A stretch of 64,000 nucleotides of DNA, taken from assembly GCA_013400975.1 (NCBI GenBank), contig WBMZ01010837.1:434001-498000 (forward strand), written 5' to 3'. Below the pieces are notes generated by a model. That model was not told where the DNA came from. It saw only the letters and a list, made by a program, of their open reading frames with translations, and ran no database searches. Shown in pieces: positions 11,352 to 22,317 of this stretch. The stretch's first letter is position 1. Each line of letters starts with the position of its first letter. The position numbers and the translations under genes were made by a program. The stretch comes from Atrichornis clamosus. Its lineage: Eukaryota > Chordata > Aves > Passeriformes > Menuridae.

Positions 11352-14300
11352 TGCTTCTTAACATTGTCCCATCTAGGACACTAATGCAAAATGAACTATT
11401 GTATCAACATAGATTATCACTATTTTTGTATGCACATAATGTATTCATATTCAATCACTGGAACAGAGCTGAATATTTTGTATTGATCTGAATGTCTATG
11501 AACACAATACAACAGAAGAAGCTGAAGCAAAAACAAAAATCCCCTGTAGTACTGTGACAGAGTACAGCTGCATTTCTCTTGTTTGCACACATATATTTTC
11601 ACATTTCAGGTCTTCATTCACTTATAAATTGTGTTTTCCATTTAATGCAGGGTGAACTTCTAAAATTGCTGAGCATTCAAGTGACTTTTAAAATTCTATC
11701 TCACATGTAAATACACATGAAAAATCCTGATGGGCGGGCTATTCAATTTTCATTTTGGATTTTAAAAAGATCTGTTAGAAACATTTGCTGGAATATATTT
11801 TGCTCACTTTTAACTGGAAAGGATAGCCTAGATAGTTAACTAAATTACTCTTCTGTGCTGCACAAATTGTTACTGCATTTGTCTAACAATCACATTCAAT
11901 TTAATCAGATGCCTGGTGCAAACTGTACCAGGAAACTCCTGAAGCTATATTCAAAAGTGAGTAATAGTACACTGCAAAGTTGTTCTTCCCTACTGTAGCT
12001 TTAAAGATGTCACAGGAAAAGGGGAAAAAAGAATCCTGCATTTTTGTTCATTGATTAACCAGTAATGTTATGTATAAATAATGTATCTGACAGTATGGCA
12101 GCCCACTTGGGACATTGTGCCATTTACTACAAAATAGGATGCAACATGCAACTGAGCAGCAAGAACAAATTAAACATCTTTCCCTGGTAACTTCAGCATT
12201 TTTATTAGGTGGTAAACATCACAGTGAGAAGAAATGCAGATTTAGTATTTCAACATTATTAACCTCAATTTAAGTAGAGACACAAAATTATATTTATACG
12301 TTCCTGAAAAATGTTTAATCTGTGCAAGAAATATATTGTCCTGATCTCTTCATGTTTTGTGAAACTCCTGTGGAAACCAGTTGATACAGCCATGGTGTAA
12401 ACCCAGAATTTTCTTCCGGAATATTGCAACTCAATTCGGTGAATTATTATGTTTTATCTTGTTAACTGGCAACACAGAAGGTATCACTGCAGTATGTACT
12501 GAAGAATTTGTAAATTATGTGTTTTAAAGCTATTGTCCTTGTGAAGTGTTAGTATTCTAAGTCAAATTAAATTAATATATTAGAATTTCTTATTGTTGTT
12601 ATTATTATTTTGTAAAGCAAGAAAAAAGAAATTTATTTCACCTGGCAAAGGGTGACTTCACAATTAGATATTTATCTCCATGTTCATACATTAAATTATT
12701 TTTCCCCCAAGAAAGTACAAAAAACAACAAAAAACCCAAACCAAACAAACAAAAAAACCTCTTTCAAAAGAAAAATGTTGAACAGCAATTTTACATAGTT
12801 ATCACTAATAGCAATGGTATTTGTACTCTCAAATTAATCCAGAGGAGTTAGGTAGCCAAACCTTAATGAAAATCAGTATGAGATGTCAGTCCAGCTCCCT
12901 TTGCCCACTGTGGAATTTCCAGTGACTGCATTAAATACTGTTAAATGGAACAAGTGTGTATTATTCAACATGATTCAATACCCTACACCTTGAATTTGTA
13001 ACTGTTATCACTAAATCATGTGATCCCTAAATCAAAGTATCTTTCTGTTTATTGAGCTAAATACCCAATTTAGACTCTCAACTCGTTGTCCTTCTTACAC
13101 ACCGCAAAAGCTGCAGCAGTTTATTTCACATCTACAGAATAATTAATCTAATATCCCCTCATACTTAACGGTTACAATGGTTAATGTTTATACCTGAGGT
13201 AATTCCCATTGCACAGTGAAGAGGATTATCCACTTGATTAAAAATAAATCTTTTCACCTCTGCACTAGAATCTCTACCTCCCTGGGGAAGCTGACCATTA
13301 TTTCTCTCTTGCTGTACCTCATTCAACAAGTGATGAGTCCACTTTGCATGGCCAATATTGCATATAACACTGAGCTATAAACAAGACAGTAATTCAATCA
13401 GGGGTTTTTTTGCATCTCAGGTCCATCTGGAAACAAATTCCCGTTACTCAGTTGTTGCTGCTAAAACCTGAAAGTCATCATTTATTTCCCAATGCTGCAG
13501 CTCATGAGATGCTGTAGTTGTCTTAATCTCAGAACATGAAATAAGCTCAGCTGGAATGCTAGTAACAGCGGTAGTAACAAAAGGAAAATAGTTGCTGACA
13601 GATTACCATCCAGTCTCAGGTATGGAGAAATATGGAACAGGAAAGACAAAAAGGCAGGGAATGAAGAGACAAAGGGCAAAGTTTATCAGGTTGATTTAGG
13701 CAACGAAAGGAGATTGGCAACTGAACTGGGATTCACAATGGTTGACATCCTTACCTGTTTAAGAGCCATCCCAAGTGCTTTTGTGAATCCTGACCCAAAA
13801 GTTTCACAGGTGTCTGAGCGGGTTGGGAAAGTCATTTATGTGCAAGCAAGCTCCTCATTGTGACTCACCAGTCCCGAAAATTTCCAACTGTTTTATTGTA
13901 CCTGGCTGCATATACTTACTTTTTATATTTTGTTGGGTTGTAAATGTTAGACCATGTCAAATGGACACATGCTTGAGGTGACTCAAAGGAAAGGCAGCTT
14001 CATTCTCAACTGATAGGTTCCCTGTGAGTCATATATGTCTGCTTCAGAAACAATTGTATGCTTTGACTTTGATTTGTAACTCTCTTTTTTTATTACGAGA
14101 CCCAACAGCTCTGGGGGAGTAAGCTGGATGCTAGTCAATCTCATATGTCATCAGCAAAGCTATTCTATCTCCAAGTTTCCCTCTGGAGTGCCAAATGCCT
14201 CCCTTATTTGTACCTTCACAACCCTGCTGGAGACAAGGTGTCTACTCAATTGTAAAAATTTGGCCTGAGAAAACTTTATTGTTGACAGTGAATTTCAGAT

Positions 14301-14519
14301 CCCAGTACAAGGCCTTCACTGCCGACAGTTAAAAAGACAGTTATGCCCAGTCTGAGTAAAATAAATGCAAATTCACAGAGAGAGAGCAAACACAGAACTC
14401 TACTGTGCATTTTTGCAATACTTCGTTCCAGAACTAATTTCCTCCTCATCAACAAAAGTAGCTCTATAAATCAGTTCAAGATGATCATTTGCCACATGAT
14501 GATTTGTAAATCTTTGAGG
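11352..14519. other. Non-coding spacer
   Basis: No gene or clear element. It holds a TTATTGTTGTTATTATTATT tract near 12588 and an A/C-rich low-complexity stretch at 12715-12765. The minus-strand open frame at 13482-13679 is short and has no recognisable feature. Confidence 0.6.
12715..12765. repeat. A/C-rich low-complexity tract
   Basis: Runs of A broken by single or paired C (CAACAAAAAACCCAAACC and similar). It could be a decayed poly-A tail of a retroposed copy, but no body is recognisable on either side. Confidence 0.7.
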
Positions 14520-15362
14520 GTAGGAAGGCTCTGCAGAGGGATCTGAACAGACTGGATTGATGGGCTCAGAACAAAGATATGAGGTTCAACAAGGCCAAGT
14601 ACCAGGCCCTGCACTTTGGTCACAACAACGCCATGCAGAGCTACAGGTTGAGGGATGAGTGGCTGGAAAGCTGTCCAGTGGAAAAGGATTTGGGGATGCT
14701 GGTCAAAAGCTACTGTGTGTGTAACATAAGCCTGTGTGTGCCCAAGTGGCCAAGAAGGCCAGTGGCATCCTGGCCTGTATCAGAAATAGTGTGGCCGACA
14801 GGACCTGGGCAGTGATTGTCCCTCTGTTCTTGGCACTGGTGAGGCCACAGCTCGAGTGCTGTGTTCAGTTCTCAGCACCTCACTGCAAGAAAGACCTTGA
14901 GGTGCTGGAGCCTGTCCAAAAAGAGTAACTAAGGTGGTGAAGGGTCTGGAGGGTAAGTTCTATGACAAGCAGCTGAGGGGGCATTTAGCCTGGAGAGGAA
15001 GCTCAGAGGTGACCTTATCACTCTCTACAACTGCCTGAAAGGAGGTTGTAACACGTGGGAGTTGGTCTCTTCTCCCAGGCAACCAGCGACAGGACAAGAG
15101 GGCATGGCCTGAAGCTGCACCAGGGTAGGTTCAGGCTGGACATCAGGAGGAATTCCTTCATGGAAAGGGTTATTTAACACTGTAATGGACTGCACAGGGA
15201 GGTGATGGAGTCACCATCCCTGGAAGTGTTCAAAAAAATGACTGAACATGGCACTTAGTGTCATGGTCTCTTTGATTAGGTGGTGATGAGATAAAAGTCA
15301 GACTTGACGATCTCAGACATCTTTTCCAACAGAAATGATTCTGTGAGTCTGTAATCCTGTGA
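14520..15362 (+). mobile_element. CR1 LINE, 5'-truncated copy of about 0.84 kb
   Basis: Sense-strand CR1. It begins near CTCTGCAGAGGGATCTGAAC, so it is more truncated than the copy at 3.1 kb and lacks the catalytic boxes. It continues through the C-terminal ORF2 region and the 3' UTR (GGACATCAGGAGGAATTCC, GGGAGGTGATGGAGTCACC) and ends in a worn tail, ATGATTCTGTGAGTCTGT followed by AATCCTGTGATT. The tail units and the coding part are more diverged than in the 3.1-kb copy, so it is probably older or of another subfamily. Confidence 0.95.
14579..14927 (+). pseudogene. CR1 ORF2 C-terminal remnant
   Basis: Two overlapping frames hold consecutive parts of the CR1 ORF2 C-terminus. One (from 14579) reads RFNKAKYQALHFG and VEKDLGMLV; the other (to the stop at 14926-14928) reads [16 protein letters not shown] and [12 protein letters not shown]. 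The break between them near 14735-14750 is a frameshift. It encodes nothing functional. Confidence 0.88.
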
Positions 15363-16796
15363 TTTGTAATAGAGTTAAGTAAACATTCTAAAGAATCTGA
15401 TAGACTTCCTAAAGAGTCTGAAGAAAGCTTGGGATTTTGCTGCTATATTTGCACCTAGGCCATTGTCTTTGCCCACTGAAAGAACAAATCTAAGCATAGA
15501 GAAGAAAACATTCATAATGTCCTATTCCAGTAGACAATTATGGTAACAAATCAGAGCAGATTTTCTCTTGAATAAAGATTACCTCCTCAATTTTATTGCC
15601 CAGCTCTGCTAGAAGCCCATACATAATGCAGTGATGCATGCTATGTTCTCTCCTGAAGAAAGAACACCAACATCACTAACTTCTGCATGGGATTCTTCCA
15701 CCTAATAGCTTAGACTGCAGTGAACAAAATTTCTTGTATATATGCAATTTTGCATAAGTGCCAGGGGGTGCAAGCTTGATAACTTTGATAAGATCTAAAG
15801 GAAGTCCCAAAAAATGGTGAGCACCAGTGTTCAGATTAATCTTATGGAGAATTAATAGTGATATGGACAGTTTTACAGCAGTATTTGAACCGTACTTGAG
15901 TTTATGAGGGGAAGGAAAATCATGCCATCTCCTGGTTTATATGCTATTCAGTCAGTTACCTACACATTCACTACTAATACATTCATATATCAAATGTAGT
16001 AACTGTTTACTGTCCAGATTACTACAAACACAGATTTTCAGTCAACTATTCAGGGCGTAATTTCATAGTTTCTGAATGACCTGCAGAATAGATTTTAATA
16101 ACTATACCTTAAACTACTACAGAGAACTGAAGTGATAACAGAAATACAAAAGATCCTTTTTAAGTTCTCCCTTAGAAAGGGACATTACATTTCACAACTG
16201 AATTTGTCTACATTCACATTTCTGCTATTAGATCTTTTTTCTCTCTCTCTTTTCTTTCCTTTCCTGCTGTATGAAGAATCTTTTCTACTTGCAAAAGCCT
16301 TCTCTCCAAATGAGATTCATGTTCATTAGAGCCATGTTGAGTATGACTCTTCTAGGGAAATGAATAACTTGAGCTCTTTAAGTTTACCACTCTTCAACTT
16401 AATCTCTTTTGTAGCTCCCTTCAGAAGTTCTCTTAGATTTCTATTGCTACTGAAAAGTGTGGCAGAGCGGGCACAGTATCCTATTAAATTTTTTTTAATG
16501 AAGCTAAAAGATTCACACTTGTTTCTCAACACTACTGATGAAATATTTGGGGATTGCATGCTCAGATAAAGCTCATGATATCCTTTATCCCTCAACTGGA
16601 AGTTACTGCCTCCTGGTCCTGAAACACAGCTGCTGATCATGCACATTTTTGTATATGGAGTAAAATAAGGCTGCCAGTTACTGTCTTCTGGTCCAGGCAC
16701 AGCAACACATCAGCTTTTCCAACAACATCATGCAAATTATAAGAGGACTCTCCAGATTAGCTCTCAGATAAATTATCACAATGGAAGGCAGCAATT
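15363..16796. other. Non-coding spacer
   Basis: No gene recognised. The minus-strand open frame at 16326-16700 (124 codons) has no domain I know. It overlaps a diverged direct repeat at 16602-16702, described in findings. Confidence 0.55.
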
Positions 16797-16860
16797 CACA
16801 GAACCATAGAATAACTCGAATTGGAAGGAACACATAAGGATCATCAAGTCCAACTCCTTA
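16797..16860 (-). mobile_element. CR1 LINE 3'-end fragment
   Basis: Minus-strand CR1 tail: CCATAGAATAACTCGAATTG, then GGATCATCAAGTCCAACTCC. Only about 64 bp of 3' UTR are present. Confidence 0.9.
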
Positions 16861-17987
16861 CTCTAATCTAATACTTTTTCAGTCAAAGGACACTGTTTTC
16901 ACTTAAGTGTGACCTTTCTGCTCTGTTTCTAGATGGCAGTTTGCATTTGACTCCACTAAGCAGAGTTTGCTCAGTATGAAATTATCATACGCTAAACAAC
17001 TTTAGGGGAATGCTTGTCACTGGTATAGTCTGTAGGAAAAGCATATAGTAGTAGTTTGGGGCTGTCTAAATGTGGACGAAAATATACTCCTTTTATTCCT
17101 CCCATCTCAGTTCATGGTAAATTATTATCTGTTTATTCTTTACTATTTTATTACTTCTTTTATTTTGTTTCAACAAATATGAATCCTGCCAGGAGTTTAA
17201 ACAGAAAGACAGACTCCTATCTACATATTTATTCACCCTTACAAGAGTATTTGCCTAGGAACTTGAACATGTATTTTGGTCTTAAATTAAGGCCTTGATA
17301 GAAAAGAGAAAATAAAGATATTTCAGGAATACAGCACATTATAAAAGCATTCCTGTAGCCTAAGTTCATCCTCAGAGACAAAGAGAAGAAAGTAGTCATT
17401 TCCATGTGGCAATTTTGACTTTTGATAAGCTGAACTGTTGTATTTGCAGAAGCAGAAGAGGAATGCTCTTAGAATATCTTCATCTGGATAAGCTGAAAAG
17501 TTAATGGCAGTTAGCCGAAAATAAGTGGCAACAGAAGAAGTAAGAAGGTAACAAAAAGCATTAAGAAGAAAGTGAGGTCATTATGCTTTCCACGTTTGAA
17601 AACCATTGGACAGGCAATTACAGAGAATTTCAAGTGACAGTCTTTCACAAATCCGCAAAGGAGGATATGAACAGAAAATGAGTAGGCAAGAAGTTAGTCT
17701 TATTTTAGGTGTAAGTCCATCTGCTGGCAAGACCAAAATCAGCCCATAGAAGAATCATGATTTTGAATCATCCTGATAATGGTGGGTCACCTTATTTTGA
17801 AACAGAAATAAATGAAGCAAATGCTGAAATGCAAAGCCTCCGATCATAGGAGATTCAGCAGATGCATTGCGAAACCACTTTCATATCAACTTTCTCTGCA
17901 CAGTTTCTTAGCACTGCATTGATTGTTCCAATCTATTGTTGTAGTTAAAAATTTAAGATTATTTAAAAGCAAACTGGAATCTTTTAC
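16861..17987. other. Non-coding spacer
   Basis: AT-rich sequence with no supported feature. The short frame at 17056-17298 has no motif. Confidence 0.6.
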
Positions 17988-18017
17988 AGTTATATATAGT
18001 TATGTGCAGTTATGTTC
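17988..18017. repeat. Three-copy 10-bp tandem repeat
   Basis: Three adjacent 10-mers begin AGTTAT: AGTTATATAT, AGTTATGTGC and AGTTATGTTC. The array stops about 8 bp before the CR1 tail that follows. Confidence 0.75.
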
Positions 18018-18024
18018 CTGCAAG

Positions 18025-18083
18025 GAAAGAGTTGGACTTGATAATCCTTATGGCTCCCTTCCATTTAGACTACTGGCACCCTG
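18025..18083 (+). mobile_element. CR1 LINE 3'-end fragment
   Basis: Plus-strand CR1 3' UTR piece: AAGAGTTGGACTTGATAATC, then GGCTCCCTTCCATTTAGACT, matching the usual segment before the ATTCTATG tail. The tail itself is worn away (TACTGGCACC). Confidence 0.82.
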
Positions 18084-18085
18084 AA

Positions 18086-21000
18086 ATTAGGTATGAGAGT
18101 TATATAGGATGAAGCCAGACTTACATGCTTACTCTTCTAAAGTTTTCCCAGGTTGTTGCTAAAATCTATTTGCATGTACTGTTTTTAATGTTTTAGTTTA
18201 ACCAAAAAATTGATCTTTTAAAAGAAATTTTATTAATAATCCTATAGTCATCCTGTATGGTTTAAGGTAGTCCCTGGCAACAATAAATAAAGTGCCCACA
18301 AATTCCACAAGAAGTGATTCACTTCCCCTAGCAATGATTTTTGACATTCAAGATATTTGCTATGGATGCAGAAAAATAGGACAGGGCTGCAACTCTTCCC
18401 ATTGGTAATAAACTATTCCATAAATAAACATTTGCTCTGTTTCCTTCTTAGGAAAATTACCTTTACTGCTTGGATAGATTTTCCAATATATAGGTCAATC
18501 TGCCCTAACCTTTTCTGAAGGAAAACAAGAAATGTTCCCTATGAACAACATAAGACATACTGTATGTAATGGCACTGTTTGCAAACACCAAATAGCAGCA
18601 GACTCAAGAACTGAAACACAAAGCTATCAATTAATTTTGTTGTAACTGTATGCACCTGTGAACAACTGCTTAATTAAAGAGGCAAACAGAAATCTCTCAC
18701 AATAATGTTTCAAATTACTTACATTTATGTGACTCAATTAGTTGGAGTGGATAAATACAATTGGAAAGCTGCCATGTGGACTTCTGGAAATAAAGAAAAG
18801 ATAGAACTGAAGAGATACAAAACCAAATGGGAGGACTCAGTCAGATAAATACAGATAATTCTCAGAGGTTCATAGGACTATACAAACAGAAGATAAAAGA
18901 AAAAGATTCTGTGCAAATATATATAAATACCTCATTTACTGTCACAGAGGTCTGCTTTCACAGATGGGAATATTAAGGGGATTGTTTGCTTTGGTCAGAA
19001 TAGGGCTCAAATTTTCTTTCATTTTGCCATCAAATGTATTCATCCAATTCCCTTTCCCCTTAGGAAGCGGCAGAGTTATTACTGCTATTGTAGACATGCA
19101 TGTGGTCTTGCCTACCTTCTAAATATTCCTCCAGAAAGACAGAGGTCTTCTACAGTCTGACCTATCTGCCTGCCTAAATGCCTCAGACACCTTGCAGGTG
19201 TTTGGATCAAGAGTGCCTTTCTGAAACAAATCTCCTACTTGTTCCCTTTTCTAAGCTGTGGTTCCCATTACAAGTGGTTCCAGAGCTGGTGAACCAGGTT
19301 TTCGGGGGTCTAAACTAAACTGGAGGATGCTATCCACATGAGCACAGCAAGTACACCCTCTGGGGTCAGATTAGAGATAGCCCAAAGTGAAAAAATATAA
19401 GATGAGCGTGGTGTGGACACCCAGTCTTGAGCACTGCAAGAGTGCTCCTCTTGGATTTCATGACCTCCTCATGCAGACATAGCGTAAGGCATTAAAAATT
19501 ACACCAGACACATTAGGCACTTGAATTCCTTCTTCATTTTCTTCTGCCTGATCCAGAATAGGATTTCACCCCATATAAATGCAAGCCCATTGCTGAAAAT
19601 GCCTTTTGCTCACCTTCTCATGTAGTTCAGTGTTGCTCAGTAGCTTTCAGGAAGGGCTGCTGCTACCAGACACTGTCTGCAATGGGACCCTTCGTTAACG
19701 CTGAGTGATTGACACTGGGAGACAGTTAAACAAATCAGGCCTTCCCTTCCTAAGAAGGCTCATTTAGAAATGGGAAAGAGGATAAGAGACAGGATGGACT
19801 ACATTTAAAAATTCCCTCAAGTGTAGGGTACAAAATCTGTTTTAGATATTGTTTGTTAACTTTTTGTTCTGAACACAACCCCTTGTACTAATTTTGAATT
19901 ATTAAAAAAATAGCTGTCTTTCCTGATCTCCCAGTCCCAGGCATTCCACTCCATAAAGAGTGGCCAAATACACCTGATTTGGTATTTGGGTCACTTATTT
20001 GTGCACATATATTGTAACTGAGCAGTGCGATATACTTCCAGGTGGAGAGGGGAGAAAATGCCCAGGGCAGAAGAGTGAGCAAGACCTGATGAAAGTCAAA
20101 AGGCAAAATGAACATTTTCTGTGGAAAAAAATCATTAAGCAAGGTACCATTTTAGACTTATATTCAACAAAGGCATCAGTTGGAGGGTTTTTTCTGACAC
20201 TCTGGAATACTTATTAGCATATTGGTTTATAGCAGATAGGCTTTCGATATTCAAATGCATACAGAAATTACTCTCTTAATATTTTTGAAGTTAACACTGA
20301 AATTAATTTTACTAAGACAAAATTATTCATGGGTTTTAAAAGACTTTCTGTCCATTTGAGGCAGAAGGTCTACCAATAAATTTTTGATGTTTCACAACAC
20401 CATTTTCACTATGTTAGTATATTGAAAATAATATGTATTCTGTTTTCTTCACTTTCTTTCCTTCTTTAGTTTTGATTTTCCTCACCTTTTCTATTTATCA
20501 TTTTTTGTAATTGTAGCTTGAAAAGATCAATTTTTCTCACAATAATGGCTTAGGTTTTTACTAAGCAAAGTCATAAGATATGTACAGTTGACCCTTTTGT
20601 TATTTCCCTTCCCCCAAAAATCAAATCATGCAGGTAAAGGCACAGGACCTGAATAGATTTGTTAGCCAACCCAATCTAGGAAAAATCTACCTGCGACCTA
20701 TAGGACAAAACTCTGCACACTTCTAATTGAAGTCAACTACCCAGCTGACAGGCAAATATGTTTTTGAGGGCTCTTTTGCTGCTGTGATGATAGCATCTTG
20801 AGGTTGTTCCCAGATGGAGGGGAGGGAGGTAGAACTGAGAGTCAGAGAGTGTGACAGTCTCTCATCTATCTTGGAAACATTGAGGAACTTGGAAATATGA
20901 ATTAAATTAGGCTATGCTTTCACGAACACTTTAATTTAACTACAAAATGTTGCTAAAGTAAATGATCCCTCCAACCTCCCCTCTCTCTCTCTGTTCCCAC

Positions 21001-22130
21001 CTTTTCCCTTGTGCCAGCACATGACATCTTATGGCTACCTTGTAAGCCAGATCTGGGAACTGGTCCAACACTCAGCTTCCCAAATACTAAAACTTTTTAG
21101 TTGGATCAGTTGCTTTTGTATAAATGTTAATTGGGAAGGGGGTGGATGGGGAGTGGAGTATGCAGGCAGAGGAAGAATGGAGGAAATTAGCACTTTCAGT
21201 AGTAGTTTGGGCTTAAATAATCTCAAAGCCATTGTAAACCACAATCTGAATTGCCCACAGGGCTGTGAGCACAGCACTGAGGCCAACAGGACTGAAAGCC
21301 AAAACTGTACTTCGCAGGTAGGCAATATGTAGTCCTAGGATAAGCTTCCACTTCTAGCACTAGTTACTGTTCTTTTAAGACTAGTCAAAATGATGTAAAC
21401 TGTATTACAACCTCAAAGATGAATTGTGATAGCACTGAGTTTTTTAAAACCAGGGATTACTAAATGAACTGAAAGTTGCTTCTGTCGAAGCCTATTTTGA
21501 TCATTATTGATCTAATCAAACTATGTTTGTTTAAAAAGAGAATTCAAAGATAAGGGAAACTAATATTGTCCAAAAAAAGTAGGAATACAGCTATTAGCTA
21601 CTCTTGAGTGATAGATAATGGTTTTCTTTTTCTCCATGCTAGATGTCTATGTACTACACATCAGTAATGAACCAAGCAAAGCTCCCAGGTCAAAAATTTG
21701 GCATCTTTGAAAGTTCCTCTCTGCGTTCCTCTCTGCATTCCAGTACAGCAGGAAATAATTTTAGTTATCTACTCCTGGTCAATGCAGCTGTGAAGACAGA
21801 ATGTGCATGCTATTTGTACAACTGGTATCCAAACTTAAGAAGAACATCTTGGCACAGTAACCCATCAATGATTGCATGTCATTGTGCAGAATGCGGAGCG
21901 CAGGGCTAGTTGAACCTGTTGAACTGTGACCCTGTGTGATGTCTGCTGTGCTCCCCAAAGTGAGTCCTGAGGACCAAAACAACACTGTACTACATTCGTT
22001 CTTTTCTTCCTATACGTCCTCAGCCTAATTTCAGTGTCCTGACAGCTGTAGGAGTACTGATGAGTGCAATGAGGAATGTGTCTTTAGAAACTATTCCCAG
22101 TTCAGAAAAGTTAATGTCTTTTTTCTTTCA
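18086..22130. other. Non-coding spacer
   Basis: No gene found. A small hairpin lies at 19429-19447 (GAGCACT, 5-base loop, AGTGCTC). Near 20700 the words AACTCTGCACAC and AATTGAAGTCAAC faintly recall ancient amniote repeats, too weakly to annotate. Overlapping frames at 21009-21332 and 21643-21909 have no recognisable protein feature. Confidence 0.55.
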
Positions 22131-22317
22131 CTTCCTTCCTTCCTTCCTTCCTTCCTTCCTTCCTTCCTTCCTTTCCTTCTTCCTTCTTTCCTCTCTCCCT
22201 TTCCCTTTTTCCCTTCCTCCCCTTCCTCCCCNNNNNNNNNNNNNNNNNNNNNNNNNNNNNNNNNNNNNNNTTCCTTCCTTTCCTTCCTTTCCTTCCTTTC
22301 CTTCCTTCCTTCCTTTT
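22131..22317. repeat. (CCTT)n microsatellite interrupted by an assembly gap
   Basis: A clean tetramer array at 22131-22172 degrades into mixed C/T runs before the gap. After the gap (from 22271) the unit is a 9-mer of CCTTCCTTT type, returning to CCTT. The tract is all pyrimidine on the plus strand, of the kind that can form triplex DNA and stall polymerases. The open frames crossing it on both strands are artefacts. Confidence 0.95.
22232..22270. other. Assembly gap of 39 N
   Basis: A run of 39 N inside the pyrimidine microsatellite. True array length is unknown. Confidence 0.99.

Noticed and set aside
12715..12765. A-rich tract as the poly-A tail of a processed pseudogene
   Set aside because: No gene-like body could be recognised upstream or, in complement, downstream.
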